64,000 nucleotides of DNA from Butyrivibrio sp. Lineage in GTDB: Bacteria; Bacillota; Clostridia; Lachnospirales; Lachnospiraceae. The notes beneath the pieces are model-generated. The model saw only the letters and a program-made list of their open reading frames with translations, made no database searches and had not been told where the DNA came from. The translations under genes and the position numbers were made by a program. Within the stretch, counting starts at the first letter, position 1, and every line of letters begins with the position of its first letter. The DNA lies in NCBI GenBank assembly GCA_022486625.1, contig JAKVKH010000011.1, positions 18,651 to 82,650 on the forward strand, written 5' to 3'. Shown here piece by piece: positions 8,817 to 17,663 of the stretch.

Positions 8817-10343
8817 ATGGCAAAGAAAAATAAAAATAACAGAAAATGTGGTGTTTTACTGCCGGTATCAAGCATTCCGTCAGATTATGGAATCGGAACG
8901 TTTTCAAAGCAGGCATATGAATTCGTGGATTTTCTTGCGCAGGCAGGACAGAGTTTCTGGCAGATTCTGCCGCTTGGACCGACAAGCTACGGAGATTCTC
9001 CATATCAGTCTTTTTCCACATTTGCCGGAAATCCGTATTTCATTGATATAGATACGCTGATCGGGAACGGCTGGCTGACCGGAAAAGATGCAGACAGCTG
9101 TGATTTTGGCAGCAGTCAGGAATATGTTGACTATGATAAAATGTACCGCTCCAGATTCATATTGCTTCGAAAAGCGTATGTAAACAGTGGACTTTCTGAA
9201 AAAAGCGGGCATAAGGCAGAAAAAGAACTGCAGTCTGATTTTGAAAAATTCTGTATGGATAGTGCCCAGTGGCTGGATGACTATGCACTATATATGACAC
9301 TTAAGAATGTATATGACGGACAGGGGTGGAACGAATGGCCGACTGATATCAGACTTCGCAAAGAGGATGCGATGCAGAAAGCCCGCAGAAAGTATGGGGA
9401 TGAAATCGGATTCTACCGTTTTCAGCAGTATCTGTTCCATAGCCAGTGGCATGCACTGAAGGCTTATGCCAATGAGAAGAAGATAGAGATTATCGGAGAT
9501 ATTCCGATTTATGTGGCATTTGACAGTGCAGATACATGGGCTAATCCGGAGCTTTTTCAGCTGGACAGTGACAATGTGCCGATTGCAGTTGCAGGATGTC
9601 CTCCGGATGCGTTCAGTGTGACCGGACAGCTCTGGGGAAACCCGTTATACAGATGGGATTACCATCAGAAAACTGGATTTGCATGGTGGATGAAGCGGAT
9701 CGGGCATTGTTTTGATCTGTATGATGTGGTCAGAATTGATCATTTCAGAGGCTTTGATGAGTATTATGCAATTCCATATGGTGAGCCTACGGCAGAACAT
9801 GGAACATGGCAGAAAGGGCCGGGCTATGAACTTTTCCGTACAATGAAGGAAAAGCTTGGAGAACGCAGAGTGATTGCGGAAGATCTGGGATTCCTTACGC
9901 CGTCGGTTATCAGGTTGGTCAGAAAGACCGGATATCCGGGAATGAAAATACTGCAGTTTGCTTTTGATTCCAGGGAAGAAAGCGATTATCTTCCACATAA
10001 TTATGGGAATAACTGTGTGGTATATACAGGTACACATGATAATGATACCATGCTTGGCTGGTATCGGAATACAAACCGAAGTGATCGAAATTTTGCGAAA
10101 CGGTATCTGAACATTCATTCCAATAAGGATGTTGCATGGGAATTTATCAGAAGTGCACTGGCAAGTGTTGCTGATATGGCAATCATTCCCATGCAGGATT
10201 ATCTGAATCTGGGATCTGAAGCCAGAATCAATACGCCCTCGACACTTGGGAATAACTGGAAATGGAGAATGAAGAAAGACGCCTGTACAGAAGATCTTGC
10301 AAAAAGAATGTATGATTTTGCAAAACTCTATGGTAGACTGTAA
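8817..10343 (+). CDS. malQ: 4-alpha-glucanotransferase (amylomaltase)
   Basis: GH77 enzyme, 508 residues, a normal length for a bacterial MalQ without N-terminal extension. It transfers alpha-1,4-glucan segments between maltooligosaccharides, releasing glucose in cytoplasmic maltodextrin or glycogen metabolism. Family landmarks in order: LPVSSIPSDYGIGTFSKQAYEF at the start, SPYQSFSTFAGNPYFID, IGDIPIYVAFDSADTW, VRIDHFRGFDEYYAIP (nucleophile Asp region), VIAEDLGFLTP (acid/base Glu) and YTGTHDNDT. The start is the ATG after AGGGAG. It lies between two LacI-type operators upstream and the lacI-family gene downstream (62 bases), indicating local sugar-responsive control. Confidence 0.96.
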   Translation: MAKKNKNNRKCGVLLPVSSIPSDYGIGTFSKQAYEFVDFLAQAGQSFWQILPLGPTSYGDSPYQSFSTFAGNPYFIDIDTLIGNGWLTGKDADSCDFGSSQEYVDYDKMYRSRFILLRKAYVNSGLSEKSGHKAEKELQSDFEKFCMDSAQWLDDYALYMTLKNVYDGQGWNEWPTDIRLRKEDAMQKARRKYGDEIGFYRFQQYLFHSQWHALKAYANEKKIEIIGDIPIYVAFDSADTWANPELFQLDSDNVPIAVAGCPPDAFSVTGQLWGNPLYRWDYHQKTGFAWWMKRIGHCFDLYDVVRIDHFRGFDEYYAIPYGEPTAEHGTWQKGPGYELFRTMKEKLGERRVIAEDLGFLTPSVIRLVRKTGYPGMKILQFAFDSREESDYLPHNYGNNCVVYTGTHDNDTMLGWYRNTNRSDRNFAKRYLNIHSNKDVAWEFIRSALASVADMAIIPMQDYLNLGSEARINTPSTLGNNWKWRMKKDACTEDLAKRMYDFAKLYGRL

Positions 10344-10404
10344 AGGATCTGTTTCTTTTTAGCAGATCTGTACACATTGTGCCAGATTGCAAAGAGGTGT
10401 TACG

Positions 10405-11445
10405 ATGGCGGAAATTACGATTGTGGAAATCGCCAGAAAGTGCGGCGTAGGTGTCAGCACTGTTTCCAGAGCGCTTAATAATCATTCGGATATTAATCCG
10501 GAAACGAAGAAAAAAATTCTGGATGTGATCAGGGAAACCGGCTATATTCCGAACAACAGTGCCAGAAACCTGAAGCGGACGGATGCAAAGTGCATTGCGG
10601 TTTTGATCAAGGGAATTACCAATCCGTTTTTCAGTCCCATGATCGAAATTATTGAGCAGCAGACTGAAAAGAAAAAATATGCACTTGTACTGAGACATGT
10701 AGAGGCGTATGAAGATGAGGTAGATGTAGCACTTCAACTGGAAAAGGAAAAACGCCTCAGGGGAATTGTATTTCTGGGAGGCGGATTCAGGCATTCGGCG
10801 GATAAGCTTAAGCAGCTGAATGTGCCGGTAATATTTGCAACCATCGGGTCTCCTGTATCAGATGAAATCAGCAGAGCCACATATTCTACGGTAGCAGTGG
10901 ATGACCAGTTGGAAAGCAGACATATGGTGGAATATCTGCTGGGACTGGGGCACCGCAGGATTGCAATTATTACGGAAGGTTCGGAGGAACCCTCTGTCGG
11001 ACAGCTTCGTCTGCAGGGATACATGGACGCATTAAAGGCGCATGGTATCGCTGTTGAGAATGATCTGATCCGTTTTGTGGATAAGAATATGGAACACTAT
11101 TCCATGAAAAACGGTTACGAAACTACGCTCAGGCTGATTGCGGATAAAGTTCCGTTTACGGCACTGTTCTGCGTATCAGACAGGCTTGCAATCGGTGCAT
11201 GCAGGGCACTGGCGGAAAGCGGAATTCGTATTCCGGATCAGGTGAGTGTAGCAGGATATGACGGACTGGAGATGGGCAGATATTACACACCGAGACTGAC
11301 AACAATTTCCCAGCCATTGGATATGATTGCCAGAGAAACGATCCGGCTATTGTTTGATATTATTGCAGGAGAAAGCACACATCAGCATATTATTTTTCCT
11401 GCGGAACTGACTGAAGGTGAGTCTACGGGAAAGGTAAGGACATGA
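10405..11445 (+). CDS. LacI-family transcriptional regulator
   Basis: A 346-residue repressor. The N-terminal HTH is IVEIARKCGVGVSTVSRALNNHSDINPETKKKI, with the hinge helix region NNSARNLKRT. A periplasmic-binding-protein-like effector domain follows, with typical segments NPFFSPMIEIIE and AIGACRALAESGIRIPDQVSVAGYDG. The ATG at 10405 is used because AGAGGTG is seven bases upstream and the HTH starts immediately after; an upstream TTG in frame has no ribosome-binding site. It follows malQ and very likely regulates it through the AACGTT-centred operators at 8684 and 8762; maltose or a related sugar as effector is inference. Its stop overlaps the next gene by four bases. Confidence 0.92.
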   Translation: MAEITIVEIARKCGVGVSTVSRALNNHSDINPETKKKILDVIRETGYIPNNSARNLKRTDAKCIAVLIKGITNPFFSPMIEIIEQQTEKKKYALVLRHVEAYEDEVDVALQLEKEKRLRGIVFLGGGFRHSADKLKQLNVPVIFATIGSPVSDEISRATYSTVAVDDQLESRHMVEYLLGLGHRRIAIITEGSEEPSVGQLRLQGYMDALKAHGIAVENDLIRFVDKNMEHYSMKNGYETTLRLIADKVPFTALFCVSDRLAIGACRALAESGIRIPDQVSVAGYDGLEMGRYYTPRLTTISQPLDMIARETIRLLFDIIAGESTHQHIIFPAELTEGESTGKVRT

Positions 11446-12002
11446 GGCGGATGAGCAGAACGGCGATTTTCATAGCAGAAGGATTTGAGGAAATTGAAGC
11501 GCTGACGGTGGTGGATCTGCTGAGACGGGCGGAAATAGAGATACAGATGGTTTCCATTAATGGAAACAGGACAGTAACCGGATCGCATGGAATTACAGTT
11601 CAGTGCGATACTTTATTTGAAAAAGTTGATTTTGAGAGTCTGGATATGATTATTCTTCCGGGAGGCAATCCGGGGACAAAGCATCTGGATGAATTTGCAC
11701 CATTGAAAGAAGAAATCCGTGTGTTTGATCAGCAGAAGAAATATATCAGCGCAATTTGTGCGGCACCGGGAATTCTTGGAAGAATGGGATTGTTGAAGGG
11801 CAGAAAAGCCTGTTCATATCCCACGACTGAAGATCAGCTGGACGGGGCAGATGTTCAACGTACGGAAACGGTAATCTCTGATCATATTCTGACCAGCAGA
11901 GGAATGGGAACAGCGATTGCATTTGGTCTTGCAATCATTGAAAGATTTCAGACAGCGGAAAAGGCAGAGAGCCTTGGACATGCGATTGTGTATAAACAGT
12001 GA
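11442..12002 (+). CDS. DJ-1/PfpI family protein
   Basis: A 186-residue DJ-1/ThiJ/YajL-like protein. The nucleophile-elbow cysteine is in SAICAAPGILG near residue 105, and the conserved acidic residue is in EGFEEIEALTVVDLLRRA at the N-terminus. IILPGGNPGTKHL is the typical strand-loop. Proteins of this type are described as glyoxalase/deglycase-like or stress chaperones; the exact reaction cannot be chosen from sequence. ATG overlaps the lacI-family stop (ATGA), so it is coupled to that gene. Another in-frame ATG lies three codons downstream. A long terminator follows at 12062. Confidence 0.88.
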   Translation: MRRMSRTAIFIAEGFEEIEALTVVDLLRRAEIEIQMVSINGNRTVTGSHGITVQCDTLFEKVDFESLDMIILPGGNPGTKHLDEFAPLKEEIRVFDQQKKYISAICAAPGILGRMGLLKGRKACSYPTTEDQLDGADVQRTETVISDHILTSRGMGTAIAFGLAIIERFQTAEKAESLGHAIVYKQ

Positions 12003-12041
12003 AATTATGATCTGACAGACGACAAAGCACCATTAAGGGTG

Positions 12042-12047
12042 TATAAT
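12042..12047 (+). promoter_or_regulatory. Isolated -10-like TATAAT just before a terminator
   Basis: Perfect TATAAT preceded by GTG, 15 bases before the terminator stem; the -35 region (ACGACA at 17 bases) is weak. If used, the transcript would be only about 50 bases, or would read into the CBS gene. Confidence 0.3.
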
Positions 12048-12061
12048 ATGAAACAGGTAAC

Positions 12062-12100
12062 AAGCCGGGGGAAAAGAAGTCTTTTACCCCGGCTTATTTT
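12062..12100 (+). terminator. Intrinsic terminator after the DJ-1 gene
   Basis: A 16-bp stem with one mismatch (arm AAGCCGGGGGAAAAGA), two-base loop, then ATTTT. It separates the malQ-lacI-pfpI group from the CBS-CYTH pair. Confidence 0.85.
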
Positions 12101-12132
12101 GACAGAAAGTTTAAAGGAGTTGTGTTTCAGTT

Positions 12133-12573
12133 ATGAATATACTTTTTTTCCTGACACCAAAGGAGGACGTGGCATATCTGTACGACGATGACACGCTGCG
12201 CCAGGCCCTCGAAAAAATGGAAAATCATCGTTATACGGCAATCCCGATCATCAGTCATAAAAATGGAAGATATCTTGGTACCATAACAGAGGGAGACTTC
12301 CTGTGGTATACCAAGGAAAAATATAATCTGACATTGAAAGATGCAGAGGATGTTCCGGTACTGGATGTTCCCAGAAACCGTGATAATGAAGCAGTTTCTG
12401 CTGAAGCGGATATTGAGGACCTGATCCGGTATATTACGAGACAGAATTTTGTTCCTGTTATTGACGACCAGAAGTGTTTTATCGGCATCATTACCAGAAA
12501 GGAAGTGATTTCCTATCTGGCAGATCATCAGTCGGCGGGAGAAGGTGTGAATCAGAATGGGAATGGAAATTGA
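12133..12573 (+). CDS. CBS-domain pair protein
   Basis: A 146-residue protein consisting of two CBS motifs: residues about 18-60 (LRQALEKMENHRYTAIPII, YLGTITEGDFL) and about 85-135 (DIEDLIRYITRQNFVPVID, FIGIITRKEVI). CBS pairs bind adenosine nucleotides or AdoMet and act as sensors; no partner domain is fused, so this is a stand-alone module. The start is the ATG after AAAGGAGTTG. It overlaps the CYTH gene by 17 bases, which suggests coupled expression and perhaps joint function in nucleotide or polyphosphate sensing (inference). Confidence 0.87.
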   Translation: MNILFFLTPKEDVAYLYDDDTLRQALEKMENHRYTAIPIISHKNGRYLGTITEGDFLWYTKEKYNLTLKDAEDVPVLDVPRNRDNEAVSAEADIEDLIRYITRQNFVPVIDDQKCFIGIITRKEVISYLADHQSAGEGVNQNGNGN

Positions 12574-13072
12574 AAAAAAATTTACGGTGAGCAGACTTTC
12601 GGAAAAGCTGGAAAACTATCCGTTTCATATTATTGAACAGGGGTATCTGAATGTTCATCCGGCGATTCGGGTCCGTAAGGAAGATGATCAGTATTACATG
12701 ACTTATAAAGGTCATGGAACGGTTGCACATGAGGAGTACAATCTTGCACTTGATGAAGCATCTTACCGGCATCTGCTGGAAAAGGCAGACGGAAGTGTGA
12801 TCCGCAAGAAGCGGTATCTGATTCCACTTAATGCGGATGCTTATACTGCAGAATATCTTGAAAAAAATCCGGAGCTGGCAGAACAGATCAGTGCAGGTCA
12901 GATTAAGATTGAACTGGATATTTTTGAAGCACCATTTGCCGGAAAAACTGTCGCAGAGGTGGAGTTTCCGACAGAGGAAGCAGCAGAGGCTTATCATCAG
13001 GCGGACTGGTTTAAGGCGGAAGTAACCGGGGAAAAAGAGTATAGCAATGCTTATATGAGCAGTATAAAATGA
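12557..13072 (+). CDS. CYTH-domain phosphatase-like protein
   Basis: A 171-residue CYTH (triphosphate tunnel metalloenzyme) protein. The N-terminal signature MEIEKKFTV supplies the ExExK motif. Further conserved elements are RVRKEDDQYYMTYK, RKKRYLIP, KIELDIFEAPFAG and VEVEFPTEEAA-like AEVEFPTEE, the usual alternating charged residues lining the tunnel. The family hydrolyses inorganic triphosphate or thiamine triphosphate, or makes cAMP in class IV cyclases; triphosphatase is the commonest role in Firmicutes but the substrate is not determined here. The start at 12557 has GGAGAAGG upstream; an ATG two codons later is equally possible. Confidence 0.88.
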   Translation: MGMEIEKKFTVSRLSEKLENYPFHIIEQGYLNVHPAIRVRKEDDQYYMTYKGHGTVAHEEYNLALDEASYRHLLEKADGSVIRKKRYLIPLNADAYTAEYLEKNPELAEQISAGQIKIELDIFEAPFAGKTVAEVEFPTEEAAEAYHQADWFKAEVTGEKEYSNAYMSSIK

Positions 13073-13110
13073 ACTTGTAAATTTTTATGGCATTCTGCTT
13101 GCAAATATGC

Positions 13111-13116
13111 TATAAT
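13111..13116 (+). promoter_or_regulatory. Extended -10 promoter for tig
   Basis: TGCTATAAT (extended -10, core 13111-13116), 113 bases before the tig start. The -35 is poor, as tolerated in extended -10 promoters. Confidence 0.6.
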
Positions 13117-13229
13117 TCACAAATGGCTGTGTTTATGTTTAGATTATTCTGGTGAAATACCAAAGGTAATAATACCGTCTACGTGTGCACGGTTTGGAGA
13201 TTATAATTTTTAAGGAGGATTTTTTCATA

Positions 13230-14612
13230 ATGAGCGTACAGGTCGAGAAATTAGAGAAGAGCATGGCTAAACTGACCATAGAGGTTTCCGCCGATGATCT
13301 TGAGAAGGCAATTGAGACAGCTTACCAGAAGAACAGAGGTAAGATCAGCATTCCAGGTTTCCGTAAGGGCAAGGCTCCGCGCAAGCTGATTGAGCAGATG
13401 TATGGTAAGGGAGTATTCTATGAGGATGCTGCCAATGAACTGATTAATAGTGAATATCCGAAGGCTGCTGAAGAGTCAGGCGAGGATATCGTTTCCAATC
13501 CTAAGATTGATATTACGCAGGTTGAATCCGGCAAGCCGTTTATTTTTACGGCTGAAGTTGCATTAAAACCTCCGGTCAGCCTTGGAAAATACAAGGGTGT
13601 TAAGGTAGAAAAGGCAGATCTGGATGTTACAGATGCTGATGTTGACGCTGAAATTGATAAACAGAGAAATACAAATGCGAGAACTGTTGAAGTAACTGAC
13701 AGAGCAGTAAAGAAAGATGATATGATCACGCTTGATTTTGAAGGATTTGTTGATGGCGAGGCATTCAAGGGTGGTAAGGGAGAAGACTATCCGCTTACAA
13801 TCGGCTCAGGCGCATTTATTCCGGGATTTGAGGAGCAGCTCATTGGTGTGGAAGCAGGCAAGGAAACAGAAGTAAAGGTGAAGTTCCCGGCTGATTATCA
13901 GGCAGCTGAGCTTGCTGATAAGGATGCAACCTTCAAATGCACAGTAAAGACCATTAAGGAAAAGCAGCTTCCGGAACTGAACGATGAGTTCGCAAGCGAT
14001 GTTTCTGAATTTGAGACCATGGCTGAGTACAGAGAAGATGCAAAGAAGAAGCTGGCTGAGCGTAAGGCTTCTGAAGCGAAGGCAAAGAAGGAAGACGAAG
14101 CAGTCAAGGCTGTCATTGAGGATTCCGAGATGGAACTTCCGGAAGCAATGATCGAGACACAGCAGAGACAGATCGTAAATGATTTTGCACAGAGACTTCA
14201 GATGCAGGGTCTTAGCATGGATCAGTATCTGCAGTATACAGGCAGCTCAGTGGATAAGATGATGGAGCAGGTAAAGCCGCAGGCAGAAGAAAGAATCAAG
14301 AGCAGATTGGTTCTGGAAGCTGTTGCAGCTGCAGAAAAACTGGAAGCTACCGATGAAGAGTTCGAAGCAGAACTGAAGAAGATGGCTGATCAGTATAAGA
14401 TGGAAATTGAGAAGATCAAGGGTATGATCAGTGAAAGAGAACAGAAACAGATCCGTGAAGATCTGGCTGTTCAGAAGGCTGCTGATTTTGTTGTAGAGAA
14501 TTCAAAGGAAGGTGCTGCAAAGAAGGCTGCAAAGGCCGCTGCAGATGATTCTGAAAAGGAAGCAAAGCCGAAGAAGACAACAAAGAAAGCCAAGGAAGAT
14601 AAGGAAGACTGA
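13230..14612 (+). CDS. tig: Trigger factor (ribosome-associated chaperone / PPIase)
   Basis: A 460-residue chaperone that binds ribosomal protein L23 at the exit tunnel. The ribosome-binding signature GFRKGKAP is near residue 44. The FKBP-type PPIase domain lies around 155-245 (DDMITLDFEGFVDGEAF, YPLTIGSGAFIPGFEEQLIG). The C-terminal helical arms fill most of the remainder, ending in a Lys-rich tail (about 30 residues of Ala, Lys, Asp). The ATG at 13230 is chosen because TAAGGAGG lies 11 bases upstream and the family start is MSVQVEKLE-like; an in-frame start 45 bases upstream lacks this. It heads the tig-clpP-clpX region, a conserved protein-quality-control neighbourhood. Confidence 0.96.
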   Translation: MSVQVEKLEKSMAKLTIEVSADDLEKAIETAYQKNRGKISIPGFRKGKAPRKLIEQMYGKGVFYEDAANELINSEYPKAAEESGEDIVSNPKIDITQVESGKPFIFTAEVALKPPVSLGKYKGVKVEKADLDVTDADVDAEIDKQRNTNARTVEVTDRAVKKDDMITLDFEGFVDGEAFKGGKGEDYPLTIGSGAFIPGFEEQLIGVEAGKETEVKVKFPADYQAAELADKDATFKCTVKTIKEKQLPELNDEFASDVSEFETMAEYREDAKKKLAERKASEAKAKKEDEAVKAVIEDSEMELPEAMIETQQRQIVNDFAQRLQMQGLSMDQYLQYTGSSVDKMMEQVKPQAEERIKSRLVLEAVAAAEKLEATDEEFEAELKKMADQYKMEIEKIKGMISEREQKQIREDLAVQKAADFVVENSKEGAAKKAAKAAADDSEKEAKPKKTTKKAKEDKED

Positions 14613-14655
14613 TTTTCTTTCGAATCGAACTCCATATTCGTCAAAAGAATTATTC

Positions 14656-14689
14656 GAGCACAGGTCTGCAATTCCGGGGGTCTGTGCTC
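14656..14689. other. Stable hairpin in the tig-clpP intergenic region
   Basis: GAGCACAG pairs with CTGTGCTC around an 18-base loop; no U-run follows, so it is not a normal terminator. The 275-base gap between tig and clpP otherwise holds only the clpP promoter. Confidence 0.4.
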
Positions 14690-14767
14690 AAATCGCACAT
14701 GGAAGAAAAAGAGAGGTGCATAAGGTGCCTGTCAGAAATAATTTATAATTGTTTTACAGTAAGTATA

Positions 14768-14796
14768 TTGATTCAGAGGGCCTCGTGCGATAATAT
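14768..14796 (+). promoter_or_regulatory. Putative clpP promoter
   Basis: TTGATT, 17-base spacer, TAATAT, 92 bases before the clpP start. No CtsR tandem heptad or CIRCE element is visible nearby. Confidence 0.6.
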
Positions 14797-14887
14797 TTAA
14801 ACGTTCCCGTGTTTTTTGAACGAAATAACGGTCAGCTGCGATACAACGGATATGCATCTGAACCGATTTGAAATGGAGGATTATTTA

Positions 14888-15496
14888 ATGAGTTTAATAC
14901 CTTACGTCATTGAACAGACCAGTCGTGGAGAGAGGTCATATGATATTTATTCCAGACTGCTGGAAGACAGAATTATATTCCTTGGAGAAGAGGTAAATGC
15001 AACATCTGCAAGTGTTGTTGTTGCACAGCTTCTGTTCCTGGAAGCAGAGGACCCGAGTAAGGATATTCATTTGTATATTAACAGCCCAGGGGGTGAAATC
15101 ACTTCCGGTATGGCAATTTATGACACAATGCAGTATATTAAATGTGATGTATCTACAATCTGCATTGGTATGGCAGCCAGTATGGGAGCATTTCTGCTGG
15201 CAGGCGGTACCAAGGGAAAGAGACTTGCGCTTCCTAACGCAGAGATCATGATTCATCAGCCTTCAGGCGGTTCTCAGGGACAGGCAACTGAAATTGAGAT
15301 TGCTGCGAAACATATTTTGAAGGTTAAGGAAAATATGAACCGTATTCTCTCTGAGAATACAGGAAAGCCGTTTGAACAGGTAGCACAGGATACAGATCGT
15401 GATAACTGGATGTCCGCACAGGAAGCAGTAGAGTATGGTCTGATTGATTCTGTTGTGACAGCCCGTTCAGACAGTGAGAAGAAAGATGAGAAATAA
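14888..15496 (+). CDS. clpP: ATP-dependent Clp protease proteolytic subunit
   Basis: A 202-residue serine protease forming the tetradecameric barrel that degrades substrates delivered by ClpX. The catalytic Ser is in [12 protein letters not shown], the His in MIHQPSGG, and the Asp in [12 protein letters not shown], all at expected spacing. The ATG at 14888 follows ATGGAGG and gives the conserved N-terminus [25 protein letters not shown]; a longer in-frame extension upstream has no family support. clpX begins 52 bases downstream, so protease and unfoldase are probably co-expressed. Confidence 0.97.
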   Translation: MSLIPYVIEQTSRGERSYDIYSRLLEDRIIFLGEEVNATSASVVVAQLLFLEAEDPSKDIHLYINSPGGEITSGMAIYDTMQYIKCDVSTICIGMAASMGAFLLAGGTKGKRLALPNAEIMIHQPSGGSQGQATEIEIAAKHILKVKENMNRILSENTGKPFEQVAQDTDRDNWMSAQEAVEYGLIDSVVTARSDSEKKDEK

Positions 15497-15548
15497 TTGA
15501 AATGAGTTGCAGTTGCAATGATATCTGTATTCAGGTGTGGGAGTGAAA

Positions 15549-16814
15549 ATGGCAGGAAAGAATTCCGGAGAGATTAGATGTTCGTTTTGCAATAAGACGC
15601 AGGATCAGGTAAAAAAGCTGATTGCCGGACCGGCAGGTGTTTATATCTGTGATGAATGCGTGGATATCTGTGCAGACATTATCGAGGAAGAATTTGAAGA
15701 TGAGCCGGAGGCAACAGAAGAGAAGAAGATCAATCTGCTTAAACCGGTGGAAATCAAGAATTTTATGGATGATTATGTTATCGGACAGGAAGAGGCCAAG
15801 AAGGTTCTTGCAGTTTCCGTATATAATCATTATAAAAGGGTAATGGCGCCAAAAACTTCCGGTGATGATGTGGAACTTCAGAAGAGCAACATTATCATGA
15901 TCGGGCCTACAGGTTCAGGTAAGACATATCTTGCACAGACGCTTGCCAAGATTATCAATGTTCCGTTTGCAATTGCAGATGCAACAACACTTACAGAAGC
16001 AGGCTATGTCGGAGAAGATGTGGAGAATATTCTGCTGAAGCTGATTCAGGCTGCGGATTATGATATTGAGCGTGCACAGTACGGAATTATCTATATTGAT
16101 GAAATTGATAAGATCAGCAAAAAAGGTGAAAATGTGTCCATTACCCGTGATGTATCCGGAGAAGGTGTTCAGCAGGCGTTGCTGAAGATTATCGAAGGTA
16201 CGGTGGCAAGTGTTCCGCCGCAGGGTGGAAGAAAGCATCCTCATCAGGAACTGATTCAGATTGATACAAGTAATATTCTGTTTATCTGTGGTGGTGCTTT
16301 TGACGGACTTGAAAAGATTGTGGAAGCAAGGATGGATCGCAAATCCATTGGATTTAATGCAGAGATTGCAGATAAGACGGAGCAGGATATCGGTAAGGTA
16401 TTGTCCAATGTGACACCGCAGGATCTTGTAAAGTTTGGCCTGATTCCGGAATTTGTCGGACGTGTTCCAATCAGTGTGACATTAGAGGGACTTGATAAGG
16501 AGGCACTCATACGCATCCTCAAGGAGCCCAAGAACGCACTGGTTAAACAGTATCAGAAGCTGTTCGGCTTTGATGATGTCAGACTGACTTTTGAAGATGA
16601 GGCAGTGGACCGGATTGCAGCGATGGCTTATGAACGCAAGACCGGTGCCCGTGGTCTTCGTTCCATTATGGAAAAAACCATGATGGATGTCATGTATCAG
16701 ATTCCGTCTGATGACAGCATCAGTGAATGTGTGATTACGGATGCATCTGTGGAAGGAACCAGTCAGCCGTTACTTGTTCATAAGGAACAGAAGAGGTTGA
16801 AAACGGCGAAATAA
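15549..16814 (+). CDS. clpX: ATP-dependent Clp protease ATP-binding subunit ClpX
   Basis: A 421-residue AAA+ unfoldase that feeds tagged proteins into ClpP. The N-terminal zinc domain has CSFCNKTQ and [10 protein letters not shown] (four Cys). Walker A is GPTGSGKT, the pore loop is GYVG, Walker B is IIYIDEIDK, and arginine-finger segments follow ([16 protein letters not shown]). The ATG at 15549 follows GTGTGGGAG; the zinc domain begins nine residues later. An intrinsic terminator is located after the stop, before engB. A lon gene, which often follows clpX in Firmicutes, is not present here. Confidence 0.97.
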   Translation: MAGKNSGEIRCSFCNKTQDQVKKLIAGPAGVYICDECVDICADIIEEEFEDEPEATEEKKINLLKPVEIKNFMDDYVIGQEEAKKVLAVSVYNHYKRVMAPKTSGDDVELQKSNIIMIGPTGSGKTYLAQTLAKIINVPFAIADATTLTEAGYVGEDVENILLKLIQAADYDIERAQYGIIYIDEIDKISKKGENVSITRDVSGEGVQQALLKIIEGTVASVPPQGGRKHPHQELIQIDTSNILFICGGAFDGLEKIVEARMDRKSIGFNAEIADKTEQDIGKVLSNVTPQDLVKFGLIPEFVGRVPISVTLEGLDKEALIRILKEPKNALVKQYQKLFGFDDVRLTFEDEAVDRIAAMAYERKTGARGLRSIMEKTMMDVMYQIPSDDSISECVITDASVEGTSQPLLVHKEQKRLKTAK

Positions 16815-16867
16815 ATATGTTTTGTAACCGATGAAGAGCAGAGTGTGAAAATGCTTTGTTTGATGAG

Positions 16868-16899
16868 GGCAGAGACTTACCAGAGCCTCTGCCTTTTTT
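16868..16899 (+). terminator. Intrinsic terminator between clpX and engB
   Basis: GGCAGAG pairs with CTCTGCC, followed by six T. The engB ribosome-binding site begins three bases after the T-run, so the element could act as terminator or attenuator for engB. Confidence 0.75.
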
Positions 16900-16912
16900 A
16901 CGGAGGAAAAGG

Positions 16913-17494
16913 ATGATTATCAAGAACGTAAATCTGGAAACAGTATGTGGGATTACCAGTACAATTCCATTGAATACCCAGCCGGAATTTGCTTTTGCAG
17001 GAAAAAGTAATGTCGGTAAGTCGTCACTGATTAACGGGCTTATGAATCGGAAAGCATATGCGAGGATAAGTGCGGAGCCAGGCAAAACACAGACCATTAA
17101 TTTTTACCATATCAATGATGCATATTATCTGGTAGATCTTCCAGGATATGGCTATGCCAGCAGGGCAAAGGAAGATATCCAGAAATGGGGAACAATGATT
17201 GAAAATTATCTTCACCGTTCAGATATGCTGAAACTTGTTTTCTTGTTGATTGATATCAGACATGAACCATCAGATAATGATCATATGATGTATGAATGGA
17301 TTCTGCATCAGGGATTTGAACCGGTGATCATTGCTACAAAAGCGGATAAAATAAAAAAGGCACAGATGCAGAAACAGCTGAATATGCTTAGAGCCAGTCT
17401 GAAACTTCCACAGGAAGCAATGCTGATTCCATATTCTGCAATGATCAAACAGGGCAGGGAAGAAATCTATTCTATTATTGAAAAAAATCTGTAA
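16913..17494 (+). CDS. engB: Ribosome biogenesis GTPase EngB/YsxC
   Basis: A 193-residue TrmE-Era-EngA-EngB GTPase needed for 50S subunit assembly. G1 is AGKSNVGKSSLINGL near residue 30, G3 is LVDLPGYGYA, and G4 is ATKADKIKK. G2 lies in GKTQTINFY. Length is normal. The start follows ACGGAGGAAAAGG, and the conserved start MIIKNV is typical of the family. It is placed after clpX as in many Firmicutes, but no lon lies between them. Confidence 0.96.
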   Translation: MIIKNVNLETVCGITSTIPLNTQPEFAFAGKSNVGKSSLINGLMNRKAYARISAEPGKTQTINFYHINDAYYLVDLPGYGYASRAKEDIQKWGTMIENYLHRSDMLKLVFLLIDIRHEPSDNDHMMYEWILHQGFEPVIIATKADKIKKAQMQKQLNMLRASLKLPQEAMLIPYSAMIKQGREEIYSIIEKNL

Positions 17495-17663
17495 CAGACA
17501 GATCTGTCATTGAATTACTTTTCAGGTGGCGATATATTTGTATTTATATTGTTAATGTATTTGTTTTGAATTCATGGAAATATATTGGTTTCATTATTCC
17601 GGATTTACAGGTTTTGGGGGAATCTGCCGGAAGTATAGGCCAGAAGAAAACAGTGGAGACATC

